Source of the DNA: Ignavibacteria bacterium
Lineage (GTDB): Bacteria; Bacteroidota; Ignavibacteria; Kapaibacteriales; UBA4661
Reading direction: 5' to 3'
Assembly: GCA_013298775.1 (NCBI GenBank)
Contig: JAAFIV010000010.1
Coordinates: 1 to 64,000, forward strand
DNA length: 64,000 bases
Below the pieces are notes generated by a model. That model had not been told where the DNA came from. It saw only the letters and a list, made by a program, of their open reading frames with translations, and made no database searches. The position numbers and the translations under genes are program-made. Shown here piece after piece: positions 1-12,000 of this stretch. Every line of letters begins with the position of its first letter. Positions within the stretch are counted from its first letter, which is position 1.

Positions 1-3000
1 GGAGTGACCCGACTTGGTGTGTCTCCCGGAGGTGTCCCCAATTTTGCGTGGCAGCCAAATATAAACTCAACTGTCTATGCAATAGCGATTGATGGAACAA
101 ACGTCTATGCCGGCGGAGCGTTTACGTTTGTCAATGGTGTGACTCCTCGCAATAAACTTGCCGCATTTCCAACATCGCCCACTACTCCTACTGCAACTGC
201 CTTTGATCCCAATATCACTGGCGGCGATGTCTTTGCGCTTGCTGCTGGAGGCGGTAGAGTCTATGCGGCAGGTAATTTTGCCAATGTCGGCGGTCAGCCG
301 CGTGCGAGTTTTGCGGTATTCTCAAGTACACCTGTACCGGCGATTATGGGCTTCACCCCAACCAATGCTTATCCAATGCAAGTTGTTCGTATCACAACGA
401 CTGCACCTGTGAGTAGTCCAATTACACAAGTGCAATTTGGTGGAGTAAATTCTCCCAGTGTCAAAAATGTGAACTCAACAACAATAGATGCCGTTGTACC
501 GTATGGAGCAATGAGTGGCAACGTAACGATTGGTGATGGTGCTACGACAGTGAACCAAATGGGTTTTACGGTGAATGCTATTCCGCCTGTGGCAACGTTT
601 ATTGGCAGAGGAACGGTCTTCCTTCCTCAAAATGCCGCAGGGCAGATGACCACTCTCGCCCAGCCTCTTGGCATGACGTTCAATTCTACAGGGGATATGT
701 TCATAACAGAATCATCTGCGCATAATATTCGCCGTGTAACGCCAGGCGGCTTCGCCACGAATTTCGCTGGAATCCCGCTGTCTGCTGGGTCCGCAAATAG
801 TACGGCATTAAACTCAACATTTGACAATCCCGTAGCTGTTGCATTTGATAATGCAGATAATCTTTATGTCAGTGATTATATCAACAACAAAATTCGGAGA
901 ATTGACAACATAACCAAAATTGTTACCGACCTTGCGACGGTGAACACTCCGGGCGGAATAATATTTGACGGTACAGATTTAGTTGTTGTCAGCCAAGGGC
1001 AGCACATTATTAACAAACTTACCTTGGGTGGTGTGGTAACACCCTTTGCTGGAACGGCGGGAATGTCAGGAACGCTGGATGCAACGGGTACTGCAGCGCG
1101 GTTTAATGGTCCAATGTATGTCGTAAAAGATGCAAGCAATAATTTTTATGTAACCGAACAATTCAATCATCGTATTCGGAAAATTACCTCTGCTGGCGTT
1201 GTTACAACCCTCGCTGGAAGTACGCAGGGGTTTGCGGACGGTTTCGGTACGGCGGCACAATTTAATAGACCAAGTGGCATCGCTGTTGAGCCAACAAGCG
1301 GTGTCGTCTATATTGGCGATGGCTTCGATGCTTCGTCGAACTTCCGTATCCGCATGATTCAGCCAAACGGCATGGTTACTACTCTCGCAGGAACGGGTGC
1401 TGCTGGCACAACCGATGGACTGTATAATGCTGCGCAGTTTCCCTCAAGTATAGCTGGTTTGCTTATCAAAGGCGATACCTTGTTTGTGAGTGGTCGGCAG
1501 AATAACGATATTCGCCGCATCCACATTGCAAAATACCAGTATGTAAGCGGTGATGCGGGTGTTGCGTCGAATTGGCGATTGCTTCCGGGCTTGGTTACTC
1601 CTGCGCCAAACTTCACTGGACCAGGTTTTCAATTTATTCTTGCTTCAGGCACGGCTACGGCGACATCAGGCTTTACGCTCGGCGCGAACTGCGTGATGAC
1701 CGTCAAAAACGGTGCGACGCTGACGTTAAACAATGCAGTAACCAATAGCGGAGCAATGATTGTTGAAAACGGTGGAACGCTGGAAGTGAGCAATGGCGTA
1801 ACCTTGACCAATAGCGGGCGACTGATTATTGATAACGGTGCAACAGGCGGCAGACTTCTTCTGACGGGAACGGGCGCGGTCGCAAGCACCACTCCTGTCT
1901 ATGGCGATGCTATTGTTCCCAATAACGCCACGCTGGAATCTGGCGGCGCAGCAGCGAAAACGCTCACGGCAGTTGAAATTCCTTCGCCGATGCTTGCGAA
2001 ACTTGTCATTTCCAACACCGTCGGTACGACCCCGCCTAATGCGCAAGCTATCGGCGCAGTAACGGGAACGCTTACCGTCAATTCCGGCGGACGATTGATT
2101 ATTCCAAGCGGCAACAGCCTCGCGCATAACAACGCAACGGCACTATCGTTTACGGTGAATAACGGTGGCTTTGTGGAAATTCAAGGCACGGGGCAAATCT
2201 CGGCAGCCGCATCACCACTGAATTACGTGGCTGGTTCGACGCTTCAGTATTCCGGTACGGTGGCAAAAACGACCACAACGGCAGAGTTTCCCGCCGCAAT
2301 GGGTGGAAATCTTCTTTTGACCAATACCAACACGATAACAATCAATGCCGCAAAAGTACTGGGCGCGTCGGCAACGCTTTCGCTCAACGGCGGGCGCGTG
2401 ATTACCACAGGCGTAAATATGCTCACGGTCTCGAACACCGCGCCAACAGCCATTACCGTAACTTCGGGCTATGTGGATGGACCATTGCAGCGCGATATGG
2501 CGGCGAATCTTACGGGAACGGCGGGGACGTATTTATTTCCGGTTGGCGTGGGTGCAGACAAATTTCCCTTTAAGGTCCTCGACCCAACCACCGGCGGCAC
2601 AGGACCTCGTTTGCAGGTACAAGCCTTTGTCGGAAATGCAATGGGCATGGCAGGAATGAATATTTCATCTCTTTCCACAAGTGAATACTGGCAGCTTCAG
2701 CAAGTGAGCGGTAACTACACGAGCGGGCGTATTTCTCTCGAACGCCTCGTGATGCCCTTCACTGCCATCAACAGTATCGGTGGGAATCCAGCCACCGCCA
2801 ACGGGACGTATAACAACAGCCTTTCTACGTGGGCGGCGGGTAGTTTAACGACCAATGCTGCCATTGCGGGCGCAGGGTATTTCCTTGCGGGAATTGGACC
2901 GAACCTGTATGATTGGCAAGGCGGAGCAACAGGCGATTGGACAGTAGCAGCAAATTGGGTGGATCCAGTAACCATGCTGACCCGCACCACACCTGCCGCG

Positions 3001-6000
3001 ACCGACAGACTGCGCTTCAATGCCGGAACATTTGCACCAACAAATATTCCAACGCAAACGATACAAGAACTTATCATTGGCGGGAATGTCACGTTAAGTC
3101 CTGCAGCCGCACAAACACTCACCGTCGGAAGTGGCGGCGTTTCTATTCCGGGCGGAAGCTCTCTCACTCTCGGCAATAACATGATTCTCACCCAAGCAGC
3201 AGGTGCTACCATTACCGTAGGTGGGACGCTGAACACAGGCACAAGCTACGTCAATGGCGCGGGGAATTTCACGCTTGGAGCAAGCGGAACGCTCGCCACC
3301 TCACGCACCGACGGTATCAACGGAGCGGCTCTGGCGCAAGGTGCGGTGCAGTGTTCGGGAACAGTTACCTACACGGCAGGAGCGAGTTACACCTTTAATT
3401 CTGCGCCAAATGCTATTACCACAAACTTTGCAATGGCAGGAAGTAAGCCCGCCATTACGATGCCCATGGGTACATTGACCACAAGCGGCATGAATCCTAT
3501 CACGCTGAATACTCCTGCAACGGTGGATGTTGCCACGAACATCAACGGCACGGGCGCATTTCAGACGGGCATACACACGCTGACGCAAAATAACGCTGCC
3601 ACGCTGACGGTTGCTTCTGGCGCACGCTTATTGATTAGTCCGTTAGGGGCTGTTGTGAATAATAATTCTTCTGGCACAAGTTTCACCGTGCAGAACATGG
3701 GAACGCTGGAAATACAAGGCAATGGCTTGGTAACTGGCGCGTCGGATGTGAACTACGTTCCGGGTTCGACGCTGGAGTATTCTGGCGCGGCAGTAAAAAC
3801 CACCAACACGCGTGAAATGGGCGTGGCGGGCGCACAAAACGTTACCATTTCTAACTCGCAGCCCGTTACGCTTGGTGCGAATGCTCTTGTTTTGGGGAGT
3901 TTCATTGTGAATGATGGCTCAACGATGAATCTGAGCAGCACCGCAAGCAATACGCTCACGCTGAACGGCGCAATAAATCTGTACGCCACGGGCAAGTTCA
4001 ATAGCGTAAACGCCGCAGGTGCTTCTTCGCTGACTATCGGCGGCACAGGCTCCATCAGCACACTCCGCATGGATGCTGTGAATAACACGCTGAATAATTT
4101 CACCATGAATCGCACAGGCAGCTATTCCGTGACAGGCGACCTGAATGTGCGCGGTACGCTGAACCTCCAAAACGGCATTCTTCAACCCACAACGCGCATT
4201 TTTTCTGGCGACCCAAGCGGTGCAACGCCTGGCGTAATAACAGGCGGTAGCATTGGAAGCTACGTACAAGGCAAGCTCCACCGCCGCTTCACGCCAAACA
4301 TTGCGGCGGCGGGAACAAATTATGATTTTCCTGTTGGCACAAGTGGCACAGGGTATCGCCCTGCAACGCTCGTCAGTACGCTCACGGGCGCGATGTCGCC
4401 CGTTGTGGAGGTAGAAAATTTCGATGCTGGAGCCAGCACCTTCGATATGTCGCTTACCGCTCTTCTCACGCCTCGCAACTGGCGCGTACAAACAATGTCG
4501 GGTAATTTCAACGGTTCTGCTATCACGCTCTTTGAAGCAGGTATTGTGCAATCAAGCGTGGTTGCTCGTTCTGCCATGCAAGCGGGAATGTATCAGGGTT
4601 TTGGGGGAAATGGTATCACAACGACCGTTACCTCCAACGCAGGTGCGGTGCCAGCGAGCGCGAATCACTTTTTTGCTGTTGGCACTGTCATACCGACGAT
4701 TACGGGTGTTTCTGCGACGACGGTTTCTCCAGGCGATACGCTCATGGTAACGGGAACGCAGCTGAGTGGTGTGTCGGCGGTATCTATTGGCGGTGCGGCG
4801 GTACAAAGTTTCACGGTGCTTTCGCCAACATCCATGCGGATTGTAGTTGGCAGTGGCTCAAACGGTCCGATTGGCTTGATTCATACGGGCGGCTCGGCAA
4901 CGTCTATGGTCAATATCACCTTCAATAATGCGCCGCTCATCACAGGTTTTACGCCGACATACGGTACAACAAGTAGCACCGTTACTATCCAAGGACAACG
5001 CCTTGCAAACCCAAGTAATGTGAGCTTTGGCGGCACCAATGCACTTTCGGTTGTATCATCCAATTTTGGTGCAGTAACGGCGGTGGTGGGCAATGGTGCT
5101 TCGGGTGTGATTTCCGTGCAGAACGCAGGTGGTATCGGGGTTTCCAGTGGAATGTTTGATTTTGTCATCAAACCCTCCATCGTAAACTTCTTCCCGAAAT
5201 GGGCGAAAGCTGGCGACACCGTTCGCATTGTTGGCGGGAATTTCCAACGCCTTTCGGGTGTGCAGTTTGGAAACAGCACGTTCAAGCAACAGTTTATACC
5301 CGTTACAAACGGTGAGATTCGTATTCTCATGCCCAGCGACGCAACGACGGGGCTTATTCGTATGGAAAATCTTGTCGGGCAGGATTCGCTCGGTGTGATG
5401 ATTGCCGTAAAGCAGCCTACTATCTCGTCTATGCAACCCCTGACGATTGTTGGTGTTGGGCAAACAATAACCTTGAGCGGCACAGAATTTCACCCCTTTC
5501 CTGTGGTGCAAATTGGCTCAGTAACAGCCGCAACGCTTGATTGGACGAGCCTCACCGAAATGCGCGTCACTTTTGCACAAGCAACCACCGGCAATTTGAC
5601 CATTTTTGCAAGCGGCGGAACAGTTGCCGCGCCATCGCTGATTCGCGTTGTCGGACCGCCAATTGTTACGAGTTTCTCGCCCGCAAGCCCCTTACCAGGC
5701 GACCTTGTGAGCGTGACGGGCGCAAATTTCGTTACGAATCAGCTTGCCGTGCGCGTGAACGGGATGACGGTACAAAATCTTGCTCGGCAATCCGACAACG
5801 GCTTGACCTTTATCATGCCGAACACAACAAATGGACCGATTTCTATCACCACGCTCGCTGGCTCAACGACGGCAGGTATCACCTTCCAACCTATCACCGT
5901 TACTGCCGCACAGCCCATGGACGCATTACCTGGAGTAGATGTAACGCTGACGGGGACACGCTTTACGGGAATTACGCAAGTGCGCTTTGGTCCCGTAACG

Positions 6001-9000
6001 GCTTCGCAATTTACCGTGGTTTCGCCAACACAACTGAGTGTACGTGTACCACTGAGCGTAACGGGTGGCACGACCAGTATTTTTGTAACGGGAGCTGCTG
6101 GCACGGCAACGCTGAACGGCTTTATCCTGCGTGTTCCTGCGCCTGTTATCAATAGCTTTTCGCCATTTTCGGCTGCTCCCATGCAGACGGTACGAATTTC
6201 GGGTTTGAATTTTTCGGGAACAACTCAAGTGCGTTTTGGCGGAGTAGCAGCCACGCAGTTTACGGTCGAGTCGGGAACGCAGATTACAGCGACGGTGCCT
6301 GAGAACGCATCAAGTGGAAGTATTACGGTCGTGAATGCAGCAGGGATGGGGTCGCGCCCGGGCTTTACGGTGACGGCTGCGCAACCGAATCCGAGTACGG
6401 CACTAGGTAATTTTCCAACGTTTAATGCTGACGTTCGTGCGGTGCTTGTCATTGGAAATACCGTGTACGTGGGCGGCGATTTTAGCGAAGCGACGAATGC
6501 ACCTGCAAATGGCGGAACGACGCTTTCAAGAGTTGGGCTTGCGGCTATAAATGCCACAACAGGAGCATTGCTGCCTTGGACGTTGAAATTGGAAGGAAAT
6601 TCTGTCTATGCTCTTACGTATTCAGGCGATAGAATCTTTGCTTCTGGTGATTTTACGAGAGTGAATGATAATGGTACGAGCTACACAAGAAACAGAATAC
6701 TTGCTATTGAAATCGCCACGGGAAAGTTGATGAGTTGGACTGCGAATGTTGGCGAGAATGAAGGTGTTTTCGCAAGTTTAGCAATGGATAGAGGCACGGT
6801 GTATGTAGCAGGCGCTTTTACAAGGGTTGCAGGGCAAGTCCGAAATAACTCTTGTGCCTTTAATGGCACGGACGGTTCGCTCATGCAGAACTACGCGCCA
6901 GATATAGCAGCTCCTACCTTTGCGATTGATATTGCGGGTCCATGGGCAATTATCGGCGGGCGATTTGGTCAAGTGAATGGAAATACCTCACGAGTGCATA
7001 TCACGGGAATTGGCATAGACAATGGTATTATTGCACCTTGGAATCCAGTTATTCCTATGGGCTATGTGAATTCAGTCAAAGTTGATGGCGACAAAGTGTA
7101 TCTCGGTGGTGGTTTCACGCAAGTAGGCGGTGTGCCGCGTAATCTTATGTGTGCGGTGGATGCTGTTACCGCCGCTCCCTTGGCGTGGAATCCCAATGTA
7201 AACGGTGCGCCCTTGGCGATAACGGTTTCTAATGGTGTTGTGTACGCAGGAGGCACGTTTACAATGGCGAATGGTAGTGTTCCTCGCAATCGTCTCGCAG
7301 CTTTTCCCGCGCCTCCGATGGACGCAACCGTTACGGTGTTCAATCCGAATATTGACGATCGGGTGATGGGGCTTGCAAGTAATGGCTCTACACTGTTTGC
7401 TGTTGGTTCCTTTACCACCGTCGGCGGGCAGCCTCGTCGCGGTTTTGCTGCCTTTAGCACAACAGGAGCGGGCAGCACAGGTGGTGGTAGTACGTCTGGT
7501 GGTAGTAGTAGTACGTCTGGTGGTAGTACCTCCGGTGGTGGAAGCGCAACGTCGCCCGTCATTAGTACAATTTCACCCGAAACGGCAGCACCAATGCAGT
7601 CTGTAACAATTTCGGGAGCAAACTTCGAGGGAATTACAAAGGTAGAGTTTGGTGATAAAGAGGCATGGTACAAAGTTATTTCGCCGACGCAAATTCGCGC
7701 TGTTGTCCCGTTTGGTGCAGGTGGCGCAAATGGTGGCGGAGTGAGCGTCGTTGTCAGCACGGCGCAAAGTGCAGGCAGCCGAGAAGGATTTACTGTTAGC
7801 GCGACCCCTCTTGTTTCCACGCTTGCAGGGAATGGTGTAAGAGAAGATGTAAGCGATAGTGCAGGGCAGTCTGCAAGTTTGCAAGTACCTCGTTTCGGTA
7901 CCAAAATTGGGAACAATGTCTATTTCTCAACCATAAACGCTATTCGGAAGCTGAATCTTCTGACAGGTGCAGTTTCTACGCTTGCTGGCAGCTCTGCATA
8001 TGGAGGTGATGATGGTATTGGAGCAGAGGCAAGTTTTGACAGCCCCTATGGTATGATTTCCAGCAACGAAACTGGAGGTGAAGGCTCTTCCTTCTTGTTA
8101 ATTGCAGATTATGGTAATAATAAAATACGCTTTGTTGAAATCGAAAGTGGAGAAGTGGGGACACTTGCAGGAACCGGGGATAAATCTCATGTTGATGCGA
8201 CATTGGAGCAGTCTAGTTTTAACAGTCCGCAAGGACTCGTCCGAGATTCACAAGGGCGTATCTTGGTGACAGACCATGAAGGTCAAACGATTCGATTTCT
8301 ACAAGGTAGCCGTGTCGGTACAGAAGCTGGTACTCCCGGTAGAGCAGGTACAGTCAATGGTCTTGCCGATACAGCACTATTTAGTGGTCCAAGTGGAATT
8401 GTGGTGGACAATCAGAATAATGCGTACGTTGCGGATAGAAATGGGAATAGAATTCGGAAAATTTCACTTGATGATGGCATCGTAACAACACTTGCTGGAA
8501 CAGGCGAGGCGGGCTTTGCCAACGGCGCAGCTGAAACGGCAAAGTTCAATAGCCCCATTGGGCTTGCTATCAATGGTACGACCTTATTTGTGGCTGATGC
8601 CTTTAATAATCGTATTCGTGCTGTAAGTACGCAAACAGGAGAGGTCATAACAGTCGCGGGAAGTGGAATACAAGGCTTTGCCGATGGTTCCCAACAAAGC
8701 GCACAGTTTGATGCCCCTCATTCGCTTTTGTGGGACAATGATAGTGGTTCACTCATTGTTTTTGATACTGAAAATAATCGCATACGTCGCGTAGTGCCTG
8801 GAACAATAGTATTTGCGCCATCCACAAGGAATTCAATGACAATGACCAATGGCACAGTAACGATGACCAATGCAACAGTTGAACCAATAATGAAGATTAC
8901 TGACGTATTGCCGAGAACGGTTGTCGAAGGCTCAAACGTTACGCTATCTGGCGAAAACATAAGTACCAATGCAACAGTTTCTATTGGCAGATCATCGTTG

Positions 9001-12000
9001 GAAATTATCGAGCAAAGCACGACAGCGATTGTAGTGAAAATACCAAACAACATTGTGCCAGCGATAATGCTCTCAACAAATGCGCGTTTGGTCGTAACGT
9101 CACCAACGATTCGGATAAACGTGTTTCCGCCTGTGGTCGTAACAGCGCGTGATATTCCTTTTATTTCGATTGTCTTTCCAAGTATTGCCACAACGCGGTC
9201 TGTGGTCTCAATTTTGGGGCAGCACCTCGCTCCACTCAGTGAACGTGTACGCGGTTCGGTGACGGGGGTGAGTATTGGCGGTGTTCCCGTGCAAGCCTTT
9301 TCCGTACTTACTCCTGGTCAAATTCAAGTAACCGTCGGCTCGGTGCGGTCGGGAGTAGTTCAAGTTCGGACACTTTCGGGGCAGACTCTCACCGCTGATG
9401 GTCGTTTTACGCTGGACACAACACAGGTTCAAATGAGTGGGGGCAACGTCAGTACAAGTGCCACGATGCAGTCCGCTCCAATGCCGGTTGCCATTCCGCG
9501 TGTTTCAATGCAAGATTCAATCGCGCTCAATCGCCTTTTTGCCGCTACACAAGGTATGCAGTGGGCAACGAACAGCAACTGGGCGAATGGTGCGCCTGTT
9601 GCCTTGCGCTTTGGCGTGCGAGTACGCGACGAGCGTGTCGTCGAAATTCGTTTGCCGAGCGCGGGTTTATCGGGTTCGATTCCGCCGGAAGTGCTTCAAA
9701 CACTCGATAAACTGGAAGTTCTCGACCTCAGCAATAACCGCCTTGCAGGTGCTATTCCGCCTATGATTGCGATGGCGCAAAACCTCGAAGTGCTGAACTT
9801 GCAGGGAAATCGCTTTATTGGTGCCTTGCCGTCGGGTTTTTGTTCGATGGGAAAAATGCGCGAATTGAACCTCGCGGGCAATAGTATTGAAGACAGTTTG
9901 GCGCGATTGTGTTGCTTGGCAAATGCGACTACTATCAACCTACAAGGAAACAAATTCACAGGCACGATGCCGCCGTGCATCCAGAATATACGTGGCTTGT
10001 CGGTGCTGAATCTTGCTGGGAATGCTGCCTCAGGACCGCTTCCCGAAGCACTTGGGCAATTACGCAGCTTGACGCAGGTGAATTTGCGCGGCAATCGCTT
10101 TACGGGCGTATTCCCACGTGCTTTGGCGCAGGTGTTCACGAATAATCCTTCGGCGCAGAAACGCCAATCAACGTCTGAAGCCAATGAAGCATTAGGGTTG
10201 GAGGTGCTGGACTTGGGCGAAAACGGCTTGACGGGCGACATTCCAGAAGAAATCGGGAACTTGCTCAATCTTCGCACCATTCGCCTCGACCGCAATAACT
10301 TTACGGGCATACTGCCCAAAGGCTTGTTATCCTTGAACCGCCTCAGAATGCTGGATGTACGCAATAATCAATTTACTTCCGGACCAGATTTGAACACAAC
10401 CCGCATTGATACATTGCTCGTACAGAACAACCGCTTTACGGTGGTGTCATTGGAACGATTTTTTGGTTTGAGGGTGTATCAGTATTTGCCGCAAGAATTT
10501 ACGGCACCTCGCATCACAGCTCGGAGTGGAGCAGTTACGTTTACAACGAATAGCTTTACTATTACCGTGAATGAACCGCTTACGCTCACCATTCCTCGCA
10601 CGGACAATTTCAGCCTCACGCAATGGCGCAAAAACGGTGTGGCAATTCAAACGCCGCTCGACACCAATAACCACGCAGAGTTGCGCATACCAGCCTTTAC
10701 GCTCGCCGATACGGGCGTGTATGATTGCGTTGTTCGCAATACTGTTTTGGCGGGAATTGTTCTGACAACCGCACAGATACAGGTTCGTGGGACAATCCCG
10801 ATGATTATTCCAACGGCAGTACAGCTTATTGCACCACGAGTAAACGACGAAGATTTGCCCCTTGAACCGCGTTTCCGTTGGACGAGCAGTCGCGCTGCCG
10901 ATACCTACCGTCTTGAACTTGCTTCCGATAGCAGTTTCACATCAACAATAAGCACGGTGCAAATCCCACAAAGTGTGGAATTGCTGGCTGCGGGCGAAGT
11001 TATTGCCTCGCGCACAAGTGCTGCTGCATTCTTCTCACGAGGCTTCCCGCTACAAAACGACCGTCGCTACTACTGGCGCGTGCGTGCGGAAAACACCTTT
11101 GGCACAAGCGCGTGGTCTATTGGTACGTTTACGACTGTTCCTTTGAACGCCGAGCTTTCAATTGGTACACTCGACTTTGGCACAGTGACAAGACGAGACA
11201 CTGTGCGGGGTGTGGTGAGAATTCGCAATTTCGGCGGCGTAACCCTCCGACTTGATAGCATAAGAACCGACAACACCGCATTCGTACTGGATTCCTTACC
11301 CATCGGAACAGTTCTCGCGCCCGGCAATGAGTTGCTCTTTAGAGTAAGCACTCCTTCCGAAAAAATTGGAAATTCTGTGGGCGGATTGTTCGTCTATTTC
11401 CGCTCTGGTATGAATAATGTCAGGGGAGATCGAAAGTCCCCAAATCGCTTGACAGTTCGAGTGCAAGGGATAAAGCTGACCGCAAATCAGCTTGATACAG
11501 TTATTGTTGGAAGGCGCGTATTAACGACGGTTCTCATCCAAAATCTGTCGGATGAAGTTATCACAATTGAAAACAAAAATGTTGCAATGGTGAATAAAAT
11601 CCCTGATTTTCAACTCAAATCTCTTGAACGTTTTGTGGAAATCGCACCCAATCAGTTTGAAACGGTGAAGATTGAAATTACCGCTCAAAAAGAAGGGGCA
11701 ATACCGGAGGAAATTTTACAGGTTATTGGCATTCGCGGAGACGCTTCAAGAACCATTGAACGAGAAAAAATAGACACTGCTCGCATTAGTTCTCGCCTGT
11801 TTGCTCGGCAAGCAAAGCCAGAAGATATTTTTGTGAGAATTGCCGTAAAAGCAGTGCGGGATAGTATTGCTCCAGGCGGATCGGCAACACTGGAGTTGTC
11901 GCTGGTACCGCTTGATAACTCGCCCTTTACAAAGATTTTGCAAGCAGGAACGCCGTCATTTTCAGGTACTCTGCGCTGGAATCCGCAAGTGCTTTCCTTA

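Noticed and set aside
7062-7916. 284-codon reverse-strand open frame with proline-rich product
   Set aside because: It is the complement of the Gly/Ser linker and propeller of the first giant gene, with no domain of its own.
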